From Gaeumannomyces sp. JS-464 (taxonomy: Eukaryota > Ascomycota > Sordariomycetes > Magnaporthales > Magnaporthaceae), in assembly GCA_002197995.1 (NCBI GenBank), contig NGZR01000001.1, positions 5,270,001 to 5,334,000 of the forward strand: a stretch of 64,000 nucleotides of DNA, written 5' to 3'. The notes beneath the pieces are model-generated. The model did no database searches. It was not told the DNA's origin and worked only from the letters and a program-made list of their open reading frames with translations. Each line of letters begins with the position of its first letter. Position 1 is the stretch's first letter. Made by a program: the position numbers and the translations under genes. Shown in pieces: positions 32,092 to 44,177 of the stretch.

Positions 32092-35000
32092 ATGGCGCTG
32101 AACGGCAACGCGGCGGCGAGCGGGAAGCCCGCTCAGGGGCGCATCAACGACATTATAAGCCTCCCCGGGGGATATTTTGGGTGCGAAGACAAGCTGAATA
32201 GCGCCGAAATCGGATTGATCTCGCAGGTGGACCCAACTCAGGCACAGCTCCCGCACCTTGGTGACCTCATCAGCCTTCTGCGAGGCGGCGTGGAACAGCA
32301 TCAGGCGAATGCCACGGCACGACCTCAGCCCTATGTCAGAGTCAGCGCGTGTTTTGTTAGCTGGCATGCCGAGAGCAATGCCGGCGCGGACAGCAAGGCC
32401 CGGATTGCAGCCAGAGATGAGCTGAGGGACGTGTTCAAAAACGGCTACAAGTATGCCGTGCACGACATCAGGCTGCCCAGCTCGGACGTCGCCGCTCGCG
32501 AGCTCGAGCACGGTATTTATGAGCAGGTTCGCGAGCTGCAGAAGCAGGGCCCCGGCGCGCCAGGCAAGCAGACGGAAAGCTGCCTGCTTGTGCTGCACTA
32601 CGCCGGCGACTCGGCATACCGACGGTCGGATAAAAAGGGCGTCTGGGTGGACAGGCTGGCGGCAGGACACTCGGCTGTGTCGTGGCAGGAAGTCACCGAG
32701 TGCGTCCGCCTGGCCAGCTGCGATGTGCTGCTCATCTTGGACTGCGACTTTGCGAATTCGGTGGTGCAGCAGGACGTCGAGTGGAAATGTCGGTATGAGG
32801 TGCTTGGCGCTCGGGGAGGACAGGCGACTGGAAGCTTTACCAAAGAACTGGCCTCGATTATCAGGGCGTCGCTGGGGAGGCCAATCGCGACGACACAGCT
32901 GGCGTGGAAGCTTTCGCGCGGCCCGAGCTTTGGCGGCTTCAGTCCCCGTGTTCCACGCCTCTGGGCCCTCTGACGGCAGGCGCGCCCGCCCCGCCTGCCA
33001 TCGTGCTCCACGCATTGGGCGCCACCCCCGCGACCTTCCCTCAGACGACGCCCTCGACCGACCAAGCCACCGTCGACGGCTATTCACGCGTCATTGTGGG
33101 CGTCAGACTTGCAAACCCGACCGAGTCCTCAGTGCTGCAGGAATGGCAGCACTGGGTCGCCGAGAGCTCCAAGACGGTGGCGGCAGGAAACCTCACGGTG
33201 GACAAGCAGCTGCTGGCTTCAGTGCGCCTCCACTGTCTCGTCGAGGGAAACCCAGCAACCGGCATCGTTTCCATGCCCGCCTGGCTTTGGGCGCTGCTAG
33301 GACCGCATCCAGCCTGGAGCTTCATTTCCGCGACCGCTTCCGATTCCAACCTCCTCCCAGCCCCTATCCCGCCCACGCCGCAGAATGGGTCTGTACTGCC
33401 CGACCCGCCGGCCTATTCTGAACATTCGACTCCCGCGAAATCCTCCAACGGCGACTCGAAGCCATTAGCGCACAATGATGCGCCAAGGATGGCCATCTTC
33501 TCTGTTAATGAGAAGGAGAAGACACCACAATCACCAGGCCAGGTCGACAGGAACAATGTGAGCAGCGCTGTTCACGAAGGCTCTGGCCTCGGCTCAACTC
33601 CGTGTCAGCGAGTCCAAAGCAAGGCGCTTGGAAGACTTCATGAATCCTCCTCTTCGCAGTGTCCAAGACCTGCTGGGCGTCGTCGACAGCCAGAACGAAA
33701 AGTTCACCAGCTTCAGGGAGAAACGCAAGCCATTGTTTGACGCAATCTTGGCCGCATGCACGCCTCTCGAAAAAGTGGGCGAAGCTCTGGCTGGCGCTGC
33801 TTCCGAAGCGTTCCCTCCTTCCCAGAACGTCTTTGCAGCCGTTATGTTCCTCATCAATGCCGCCAAAGATGTCTCCCAGATCTACGACTCCATCATCGAG
33901 CTGTTCGTTCAGCTCTCTGACTTCACCAACCGACTCAAATTCTACATGTCGGAGAGGCTCTCGCCAGAGTTGTATAACAAGGTCTCGGAGATTCTGGCCA
34001 CTGTCTTCGAGGCCCTCGTTTTGGCCGCCAATGAGGTTCACCGCGGCCGGCTGAAGGCGTACTTCAAGCGTCTGTTTGGGCGCGAGAGTCCGATTCCCGA
34101 TGTCATGCAGCGCCTTGCCGCGTTGACAGAAGCCGAAGAGAAGTTGGTCATGGCCGAAACAAACGCGGGCGTCAAGCGGTCTCTGTCTAATCAGGATAAG
34201 CTGCTTGAGATCATCTCGCGTGTTGACGTTAGCATCCAGACCATCCGAGCCGAAACACGCCACGAGCCCCAGACCAGGGAGCAGGCGCTTATCCGACCGA
34301 ACCGAACCAGCTCAGGGCATTCTTCGGCCATCGGCCTATGCCCAGGACATTTACCTCGGGCTCAGTCGCACGCGCACTCCTGGCACAGGCGACTGGCTCC
34401 TGGAGGATGCGTCTTTGAAAGCCTGGATCGCTGGCGACATTCGGTTTCTGTGGATATGCGGGAACCCGGGCAGCGGAAAATCCTACTTGACGTCGAGGCT
34501 GGTGTCGTGGGGACTGAACATGCTTGAGGAGCAAGATGAGACGCACATGCTGGGATATTTCTTCTTCAAGCAGAACAACCCCGAAACCGCTCCTTCATTC
34601 AGGCCCTGCGCGATATGGCCTTCCAGATCTGTGAGCAGGACGTGTTCTACGGCAAACAGGTGCTCCAAGGGGCTCCAGCAATGACGACATCAAAAACAGT
34701 CTCGAGCGCCTTCCGCCATCTTTCATCGAGCCGATAGTCCCAGATCGGTGGAAGCGACATATCTATATCCTGCTCGATGGCGTAGACGAGGCGGATCCTC
34801 AAGAACTTACGGAGTTTCTGTCTCTCCTCGATGATCTTAACAAACAAACGCCGGTCAACACTCGCGTTCAGGTCGCCATGGTCGGACGCACATCTCTCTC
34901 GGAAGCCGTCATTGAGCGTCTCGAGAACGACTCCACAGCTGGGCGCTCGTATCGGACAATCCATATCACCCCAGAACGAAATGCTGCAGACATTGCCTCA

Positions 35001-38000
35001 TACATCTCCGAAGGTGTCTACTCCGCCCGCATACTTCGCGGCACATCCGATGACTTTAAAAATCGGGTCATTGAGGTTATGAAAAACCAAGTCGACGGGC
35101 TCTTTATCCTAGCCAAGTTCATGCTTGCTGAGCTCAATCGAGCCCGACACCCTCGCCGCATCATCGATGGCCTACGGTCGTACCCAAAGAGATCACGGGA
35201 ATGCTTAGGAAAACGGTCCTCAGCTTCTCCGAGACTCTCACCACCGACGACGCTACCGACCTGAACGAGATACTCTGCTGGGTCTCTGTTGCACAGATGG
35301 CCCTCACTCTGGAACAGATAGAGTCTATCTTGACACTCAAGGTCGGGGATCCCCCTTACCGGCTTGAGGAAACCCTCCGAGGCCAGCAGTCATGCTTTTT
35401 TCACTTTGGAGCGCGCAGACGGTTTGTCAACAGCCGACCTTGCGGAGAGGACGAACGACGAGATTCGCCGGCAGGCCCAGAGCGCTTTGCAAAAGTCCCC
35501 GAGCCTGGACGGCGATGGCGCCGCGCTCGCCGGGAGGGTCCTCGGCGCGGACCATGACATAGAGTATGTGTCAAACAAGCGGACCACGTTGGTGACTTTC
35601 TGCCACGCATCAGTCCGCGAGTTTTTCCTCAGCGATGACTCGACCAATCTCCGTGCCGGCGAGGGCTCGCAGGCCATTGGCTTCGATCTGGCTGAGGCAC
35701 GCCCTCATGTTCTTGAAACCTGCCTTCGCATCTTCACTGATCCGGATTTTTTTACTACCGTCGGCGAGGATGGCCTTTCTCTCCAGCGATACGCAGCCTG
35801 GTACTGGCAAGAGCACCTCCAGGAGGTAGAGAGGCCATCGTTGCCCGCGTCGCAAAAGGCACGGATTGGGCGGATGATTCACGCTATGCTTAACGAAGAA
35901 CTGGTGGTTCTGGCCTGGACGAACCTGTTCGAGGAGTCACTCGACATCTGGACCGATAGCAATATCGACTGCGTGCGCGAGTGGCTTGGTGACCCAGAAG
36001 CGGTCGCATACTATTCCGCAAAGGAAAAATCGTGGGCGGAGGCTGCCTCGAAGAGCCAGGTGGCCCTCCTGGAGCCCATGGGCCGCATCTATGCTCGGGC
36101 TTGGCTACAGGACGGGTTTGTCACTTACATGCCTACGCTGTTTTGCTTTGGTGTTGTGCAGACACTGGCTTTGATGACCGAGGATCCTTCGGGTTTATGG
36201 TCCTTTTCAGAGCAGCACTGGGAAGATATCACGCTTGAAAGCAGGATCATCAAAGCGACCAAGTGGGCGGCCAGTCATCTGGATGCCAGCTGGAAACGAA
36301 GCGCGCCACCGACGACAAATCCAGGGGACCCTGCTATGGAGGGGCACTGGTATAGGCGTATCGGTTCGACCTTCCTCAACTTTGGGCTGCACCACCAAGC
36401 CCTGCAGTACCTCCAAACCGCCTTAGCCACGGACGGCAGCATCATTCAGAACTGCGGCCGCATCGGCCTCTGCCACGCTCTAAATGGCAACTACGAAAAG
36501 GCGCTGCGCTTGCACCTTATCGCCGAGACTGTCGAAATCCATGAGCTGTCGATATCTCTCAACATAGATCTCTTTGACCCCAAGAAGCTGACGCCGACCA
36601 ACTCGTTCAACTCCAACGCCGAGTCGGTTGTCGCAGCGCTGACCGTGTCTGAGTCCTTCTCGTCCACGATGTCCTCCAAGGAGAACAGAGGACGGCATCA
36701 GGAGATCGAGGCAGCCAAATGGCGACTGTATCAGAACCTATGTCAGATTGCTGGTTGCTATAACAAACTGGGCAACATTTCGCAGGCTCTGGCATACGCG
36801 CGACGCGCAACTTCAGACATATTCCGGAATCAGCACGCTGATTTCGAGCCCGACGCTGCCTACGCCCGTCTCCTCGCCGAGAACGGCCGCATCGCGGAAC
36901 TAATGACGCTCTTCCACGAGCTCGACACGCGACAGACGGCGCGACACGGAGCGTACAGAGCCGCTTCATCTCTTTCCTCCTCTCGCAGCTTCCCGACTTG
37001 ACTATCAGCCTCTGGCTCCCTGAGGCGGCCGCCCGGACGGAGCAGACCGAGATTTTGGCGCGTCGCTATGCTAGTGCCATTGCCGCCGCAACTGAGGCAC
37101 AGGACTACTGGAAGGAGCTCTACCTGCGCAACTGCCTCGGCAGCGTTTACCTTTGCTCCCAGCCGCACCATGACCGTGCAATCTCCCTGCACGAAGGTCT
37201 CCTCTTTTCACCCCTGTTCAAACCGCAGAAGGGCACCTTGGCCGTGCGCGCCGAACACGTTTCCTCGTTTGCGCAGCTTTCTCGCGCGTACTTCGTCAAG
37301 GCATTGGCTGCCGACCCAGTTTTGCTCGATGAAGTCAAGGTAGCCCCTTGGTTGACAAGACTGGAGATGCTGATGGCGAAACGGCAGGTTTTGTTCAAGG
37401 ATTCCAACGATGGTGCTAGGTTGCGTGCCGCAGGACTGGAGTTTAACGAGGCCGCTATCTACCTTATCCTTCTCTACCGGCTTCAGGCGCAAAAGGGTCA
37501 GGAGGCAATGGCCGCAAAGGCTAAGTGTCTGGTGTCCGCGCGGCTCATCGAGTGTCTCGAGCTACTAGAAGACGACGAACCGCAGAACGACATTGTCGCT
37601 CTGCAAAACCTGCAACGCACACTGCTCTCCGCCGGCGACGATGTTAACACAATGGCCCTGTGGCAGTCGATTCGACGGTCCGTTGGAACAAGCGATAGCA
37701 CCGACACAATGGACCCGCCCAGAGTAGTCAGTCCCGAGCCTGGTAGTAGGCGCGACAAACCCAAGGGCAAGGCCAGCCCGTCGCCACACTCCGCGACTGG
37801 CCGGAGCAGACAGTCTGGTAGTTCATCGCCCGGGAGCTCAACACCTGGACCCAGCAATGTTAAAGGCAGAAGCAGTCCATCCCTGGGGTCGACTCCCGGA
37901 GCCGGTGGCCGCAGCACTAGACGCGTCGATAGCAGCCCTGCCGTACCAGCTCCGCATTTGGCGACAACGAAGTCGTCCGAGAGGCGGCCCAGTGACTCTT

Positions 38001-38503
38001 CTGGTCGCTCAAGCCCTTCCTTCTCGCCCTCACCGCGACGTCGCGGGCGCGACCTGGTGCTGTCCCAGGTGTTCGAACCTGGCTGGAGCTCGAGCTACTA
38101 CTCGGGCGGGGAAGACCTGGGCGGCCTTCTCGGCGCCCATGGCACGGCCGGACTGCTAGTCTGCGACCACTGCCTGCGCCGCCTGGCGCCCGAGGTCGAG
38201 TTTGTGATGTGCAAGCTATGCATAGACTCCAAGGCATGCCTCGAATGCCTAGCCGCGTTGAAGGCGCGCGCAGGCCAGCCGCCTTCGCCGGGTCACGCCT
38301 CCTCCGCGTGCAGCGCCGCGCATCAGTGGCTGACGATCCCGCCCCTGAAGCGGCAGCTGCGGGCAGGCGAGATCCTGGTCGACGGAGCAGTGATGAAGCT
38401 AGACGAGTGGAAGGCCGGATTGAGGCTGAAGTGGGTTGCTGGCTGCACTATTCAGCAGCCGGCACCTGTTTCTGGGCTAGCTATCACCCTGAACCCAAGC
38501 TGA
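32092..38503 (+). CDS. Large STAND/NLR-like protein: caspase-like, Goodbye, NACHT, TPR-like, C-terminal Cys-rich domain
   Basis: Read as one gene of about 2,100 codons. (1) 32092 to about 32970: caspase-like fold with VLHYAGDS and LLILDCDFA. The usual catalytic His (GHG) and Cys (DxC) positions hold Asp (D173, D219), so it is probably inactive. (2) About 33570-34200: Goodbye-type STAND N-terminal domain (PLFDAILAACTPLEKVGEAL, FAAVMFLINAAKDVS). (3) About 34350-35200: NACHT NTPase with P-loop GNPGSGKS and Walker B IYILLDGVDEAD. (4) About 35390-37650: long helical TPR-like region. (5) From about 37700 a Ser/Pro-rich linker, then a ZZ-like Cys-rich end (CDHC, CKLC, CLEC). The frame changes near 32950, 33560, 34300, 34590, 34676, 35185, 35395 and 36950. 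At 34590, 34676, 35185 and 36950 one missing base in a short C or G run explains it. No nonsense codon interrupts the segments. It could be two genes split near 33600. Such proteins act in fungal self/non-self or stress responses. Confidence 0.72.
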
Positions 38504-40161
38504 ACGGATAGGTTTCACTATTCATGAGGTTATGCATCTCGTTAAAGCGCTTCGTCATATAACAAGTAACAAAATTCATTTCTAGATACATCGCGAAGTA
38601 TTTTACATTGGCGCGCCTAAGCCAGCAACCAGCCAGATTCTACAGTCAAAAGCATCGCTTGCCGGTGGCGGTTGGACAATGCCACATTACCTTCACAACA
38701 AAGCAATTCTTTTGTGCTCAAAGTGATTGCCCATGAGCTTTCCACACCAATGACAAGGAGTTGTGATACCGTAACCTTTGACTAGGGCCTTTGTCTCTCA
38801 TTTCCCAACCGAGCTATAAGGCCCGGCAAGCATTTGTCTGAGCTCTTGCTCCCAGCTCAACCCTGCCCGGTCTCCTCGTCAGCTGCTCACTTATAGATGT
38901 TCCACCCAGACTCTCCTGGCAGCCCAAACAAAAGTCCACGGCCAACCCCCGAGCCAGCCCTAACATGTGCGTTCGGTGGGGGGCCACGTTCAAATGCCGG
39001 GGCTGCGGGAAGGTCTACATGGTCGTCGAGCCCGTACGACACCCACGTGTACTGGGAGCGGTGCGAGAAGGCCAATGGGCCTGACCGGAGGCCCTGCTCC
39101 AGAAGTTTGGCGAGATCCCCGCGAACCTACAAGAAGTTCGAGGGCGACTGCACCGGCCGGGGCGGCCGTGCCCGCGCACAGCGATCCAGCCGTTGAGGCC
39201 CTCGCCTCCGTGCGACTGGCGGCCGCCCGGCGTCGCGCCGAGGAGGTCCCGTCTTCGTGGCTGGCTGCGGCGTTTGAGTGGCTGACTCCGTGGCCAAGAC
39301 CGTGTGGCTCATCGGGAGAGACGGGCGAGGAGGCGTCAGCTCCGGGGTTGTGGGAGCCTCGAGGAAGGGGCGGCGACGGGGACCTGGACCTAAGCTGCCG
39401 GCTGGGTGTTTGGTGTTGCCTGACGATGACGAGGAATATATGTCCCATCTTTGAGGCTAGGACGATGCGGGAATGTATTTACAGCGCTTTTAAATCTTTT
39501 TTTTCTTGGCAAAGGTAAGAGTACGCAAGGTAAGTCGTGGAGAAGTGAATTCTTCTGTTGGTAAACCTCTCTCCTGTAGGGCCCAGAGATCTCCAAGAGA
39601 GGTGAACAAACGGACTGATGATTCATAAAAAGAGGCCCGTACACTTGGGCATAATAACGAAGAGGATGCATCTGCAGACGGCGGTGCTGTAAGCGGCCTT
39701 ATAAACACGTCATAGGTCACGGACAGGCCGATTTCCTGCCCCCCTGTCGTCGGTCCCGAGGGCCTCCTAACCCGGGCCCGCATACGATACCCCCTAGTCC
39801 TTCCAAGTGCGTACGCCGGCAACGGTGTCAACACCTTCACTTTGCGAAAACATTTCTTTTGCCGATGCCACTAAATTCATTAGAACAGGCCATCCGCGAA
39901 TTGGGGCGCCAGCATCGGCGGCGAGCTCCGTCATATAACCTCCGACTCTCCCAAACTCTTCCCGCCGGATTGGGCCAATCAGTTACCTCGAGCAGGGACC
40001 AGGCTAGATAATAGCCTCCAAGGGCCGGCTTAGGACCATGCGTCATGAGCGGGCGTCTGTGTGCGCTTATTTGTAGCCAGTGGCAGCGACGAATGCCTGA
40101 GCCTTTCTATATTCATTGAACCAAACCTAGTCTCTTCCCGACCGCCCGACGGTAGGCGAAA
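38504..40161. other. Intergenic region, 1.65 kb
   Basis: No supportable gene. Frames at 38897-39518 on both strands are GC-rich mutual shadows without motifs. Confidence 0.45.
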
Positions 40162-42371
40162 ATGCGTCCGTCACTTGAGCTATTCTACCCCCTCGCGGCG
40201 CTTTGCGCCACGGGGTCTGCACAAGGCAACGGGCGGCCAGGCCACGGGCTTATCGGGTATGGAACCGAGATGTATAACCCGCCGTGCGCCTATACCTGCG
40301 GGTCCATGGCAGTGCGTTTTAAGCTCGATTGTGGCGACCGCGGCCACCACGGCGGCGCGCCGTCGTCGCCCGAGTGCCTCGCTGCCAACGATCCGTACCT
40401 CCAGACGGCGGCCTGGTGCATCCACACGCACTGCCACGGCGTCGCGGCCTCCAAGCTCGAGTCCTTCTGGGAGACGGAGCTCATCGGGCACGAGGCGGTC
40501 CAGCCGTCGCCCAAGTACGGGTACCAGGAGGCGCTGGCGCGCGCAAAGGTAGCGCCGCCGACGGCCATCACCCCGCACGACGAGTACCTCAACGGCACGT
40601 CCCTGGTCGACGAGGGAACCTACCTGGCCGCGTACAACGGCAACCGCTTTTACGAGGTCGGGGAGGCCATCACGTCGGGCTACGCCATCTTCCTCTTCGT
40701 CATTTGTGTCGCCGTCCCGGTCGCCCTGTCGTGGCTATCCGCGTGGCTCCCGCTGCCCCGCGGCTTCAAGTCGCGCGTCTACGGCTGGCTGATCGACCCG
40801 CCCGCTTTCGGGAGATACCACGCCACGCCCGTGCTCGGCCTCGGGTTCGTCCCCACGCGCGGCCAGGCCCTGTTTATCAGCTACGTCTGGGCCGTCAACG
40901 TCGTCCTGTGCTCGGTCGGATACGTCTTCGTGGAGCCGCACGGCTGGTACGGCTCGCTCCGGGAGCAGGCCCTGACCTACGTCAGCAACCGGACCGGCCA
41001 CCTGAGCCTCGTCAACCTCGCGCTGGCCGTGCTCTTCTCGAGCCGCAACGGCGCCCTGCTGTGGCTGACCAGCTGGAGCCACGCGACCTTCATGCTCCTG
41101 CACCGCTGGGTCGCCGTCATCTGCGTGCTCCAGGCCGTCGTCCACTCGGTCCTGTACCTCGCAATCTTCCTCGCCCGGGGCGGCGGGGTCTACGCCTTTG
41201 CCATGACGCAGGCCTACTGGCTCTGGGGTGTCGCGGCGACCGTGGCCCTCGTGGCCCTAGTCCCGCTGTCGGCCCTGCCCCTGCGGCGCCGCTTCTACGA
41301 GGCCTTCCTCGCCTCGCACGTCGTCTTCTCTATGCTGGCCTTGGTTGCCTGCCTGTGCCACATCTACTACAGGTACCAGTGGCAGTGGGGCTACGAGATT
41401 TGGGTCTGGATTGCCTTCGCGTTTTGGATCTTGGACCGGTTCGTGGCGCGGCCGTGGCGGCTTGTGCGCGGCGGCGTCAAGCGGGCTTTCGTCACGGCCG
41501 TGGACGAGGACTACCTCAGGCTCGACATACCCGGGTGCAACGAGGGCGGCCACGTGTATCTGTATTTCCCGACCCTGACTTGGCGCGTGTGGGAGAACCA
41601 CCCCTTCTCCGTCGCCGCCCTGTCCCGCCCTGGTCCCAAGCAGCTGCGGACGGGCGGTCAGCCGTCATCTCCTGCGTCACACAAGACGGAAGACGCGGTA
41701 CCGGAAGGCGCCAAGTCCGAATCCGAAACGCTACTCCGCGCCATGACCTCGCATCCTACGGGCAGCCTTTCCACAACAAAGCCGGGTGCCACCATCTACC
41801 TCCGACGGCGCGGCGGGCTCACCGCCGCCCTCGCACGTCAGGCCCGCGGCGGCCCGGACGGCAGGGGCCTCGCCGTGCTCGTGGAGGCGTCGTACGGTGT
41901 CGAGCAGACCCCAATCTGCCCCGCGCCAGATGCCGCCCGCCTGTCTCTAGAGTACCCAAACCTGATCTGCGTCGCCGGCGGCGTCGGCATCACGGCCGCT
42001 CTGCCGCTGATAAGGGCGCCGCCGCGGCCCGGCAGCGCCCGGCTCTTCGGGGCGTGCGCACCGCGCCGCTCGTGCTTTCGGTGCAGGAGCTGCTCGGGGA
42101 GGAGGATGCGGCGCGGGGCTCGCTGGCGGCGACGGGCGGCGGGGTCCGGAGAGCGAGGTGGGGAGACGTCGACGTCGCGGTCTCGGTCGGGGCGAGGTTC
42201 GATCTCCCGCCGGTCTTGGGAGACGCGCTGCGGGCGAACGAAGGATCTGGCGGCACCATAGTCATGGTGTGCGGACCTCCAGGCATGGCCGACGAGGTCA
42301 GGGTCGCGGTGGCGGCAGCGGCTCGAGAGGGCTTGGTTGTAAGGCTGATCGAGGAGAGTTTTTCGTGGTAG
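40162..42371 (+). CDS. Ferric/cupric metalloreductase (FRE family, plasma membrane)
   Basis: A heme- and flavin-containing reductase that moves electrons from cytosolic NADPH across the membrane to reduce Fe(III) or Cu(II) for uptake. Residues 1-20 are a signal peptide, followed by an extracellular Cys-containing region (CAYTCGSM, CIHTHCHG). The ferric-reductase transmembrane core carries two pairs of heme histidines with the expected 13-residue spacing: H314/H328 and H386/H400. The FAD site is HPFSVAAL. The NADP end shows AGGVGITAALPL and GPPGMADEVR, and the C-terminus is the typical EESFSW. The frame shifts once at about 42050, where one more G in a GGGG run restores the reading. The 680-aa frame at 40329-42371 is mostly a GC-rich shadow; only its last 110 codons belong to this gene. 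Confidence 0.9.
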
Positions 42372-42798
42372 CAAACGGCGTTGGCGGAGTGGCCTTTTGC
42401 TCTCCAGAATGCAGTGCACACGAACAACCCAACGTTGATATCAATGTCATAGATGTGATTATTTACTTCATGTACTATCCTCCACATGCGCCAATTATTA
42501 TCCCTCGTGGGTGTGTTATCCAGAAAACGGGGAAGCTCGTATGCCGATGCTCCCCGGCTTGAAGTATCTGATATGTATCTAGAAATTGTGTATGTGTCGT
42601 ATCATGTCGTGGCGTATAATAAGCCGCCGGAAATATTAGCCGGAAGAGACAGTGGGTAGTGGTATCTTTAGCGTGGTGGTACAGGCGTCTCCCATGCGCA
42701 ACCCCGGAAATGCAACGCTCCCTCGTGGAAAAGAAAACAAGATAAAAAGAATGTCAGACATCGTACAACAGTTTCGCCCTCACCCCGGAACCTCCCCA
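42372..42798. other. Convergent intergenic region
   Basis: Shared 3' flank of two convergent genes; nothing else seen. Confidence 0.5.
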
Positions 42799-44177
42799 TT
42801 AGTACCGGCCCTGCTGGGGTGCTCCTCCATACTGGCCGCCGCCGCCGCCGCCGCCACCTGCTGCTGGTGCGCCAAACGTCGTGCTGTCCGGCCTTGCGCT
42901 GTTGGGTGCTGGCCTAAAGTAGAGCGGAGACGGGGGTTGACGGGCCCAAAGTTGTCCGGCTGCCTCGACATCCTCTCGGCGACGGCGTAGTGCTGGTTGA
43001 TCTTGGCGATGACTTGGTACTTGCTCAGCGAGTCCCTCTCGGCCTGGGTCATGGCCACCGGGGTGGGTGAGATCGGGTACTGCGTGTACTGTTCGTTGCC
43101 TCCGCCGTTGACCATCCCCGCACCGCCGGCGTACCCGGCCTGGCCGTCCTGAGCCCGGCTGGTGCTGCCGGCCGCGCCGACAGGCGGGGGAGGCCGGTAT
43201 GCGGCGTACTGTTGCTTCTCGTCGTATCGCGCGTTCTCCATCGAGTTTCGGTTGACGTTTCCGGCACCCATGGGCCACTCGCCGCCTCGCGCCGCTGCGC
43301 CCGCGCCAGCGGCCGCCACGCTCCCTCCATTAATTCTTCCCGCCCCGCCACTCCCTGACCGGATTGGTCCCTGCCAGGGGTTAGATTCCGTTCTTGCCAG
43401 GGGCCGGGAGATGAAGTCGGGTGTGGGCGCACGTTCTGCCGCCTTCTTGGCTTTCTTTCTGTTGGCTTGGCGGACACAAAACATTGCGATGACACCGGCG
43501 ACGAGACCGACGGCGACTGTCAAGAGACAAGATTGCATGTCAGTGCGCGCTCAATAATAGGCTAACAACTCGGCCAGACTCGCAGGGCTTCCATACCTAA
43601 TATTCCAACCAGGGTTCCGATCTGCTGACCACGGGCTTCGGGAGAGTCGGCGTTGGCTGATCCCCTGTCAGGTGCCCCAGCAGATTCGGTCGGTTGCATC
43701 ATGTCGAGGCCATTGTGTTGGTTGGGAAGCGGACGGGAGTCCAGGGACCATTCCGACCTCGGGCAGGACGAAGGAGAAGGAGAAGAAGAGAAGCGGAGGG
43801 TCTCGCGCTGCACGTGATGCCCTGGTAGGCCGAGGTCCGGGTGAGGCTGATGCTGCTGCTGATGCTGCTGTTGACGGGCGCTGCTGCCGCCTCGGGCGGC
43901 AGTCGTAGAAGCCCTCGGGTGGGCTCGCACTCGGGTCACTCTCGCGCGCTCGCGACGCTCGTCTGCTGGCTCGTCCGCTCGGCTGCTGAGGCGCGGCGCG
44001 GGCGCGGGAGCCCTCGGGGCGCGGGCGCGGGAGCCTGCGGGGTGGAGAAACGCCAAGCCAGGAATCGATCGCGTGGTAACACCGGGCTGAATAAGAAGGA
44101 TCGGGCCGCACCGGGGGCGGCAGCTGGATGGGGACATTGCGACTCGGGTCCGTCTGCCTCCGGCCAAGGAAGGCCAT
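42799..44177 (-). CDS. Single-pass membrane protein with low-complexity tails
   Basis: Two exons appear joined by an intron at about 43608-43523 (GTATGG...TTGACAG). This joins QQIGTLVGIL to VAVGLVAGVIAMFCV, making one strong transmembrane helix followed by basic RQANRKKAKK. The cytoplasmic tail is rich in Gly, Ala, Pro, Asn and Tyr. Near 42935 the frame changes in a CCCCC run; one added base gives a natural end (TTFGAPAAGGGGGGGGQYGG), which is why I end the gene at 42799. The N-terminal exon (from MAFLGRRQTDPS at 44177) is Pro/Arg/Gln-rich with a further frame ambiguity, so the ectodomain is uncertain. The layout resembles fungal wall-stress-sensor-like proteins, but without a clear Ser/Thr-rich ectodomain I do not assign that. 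Confidence 0.5.

Noticed and set aside
31765..33087. 440-aa minus-strand frame over the caspase-like domain
   Set aside because: No conserved motif; the opposite strand encodes a recognisable domain.
40329..42371. 680-aa frame overlapping the ferric reductase
   Set aside because: It is Arg/Pro-rich shadow coding from GC-rich third positions. Only its last 110 codons read as the reductase C-terminus.
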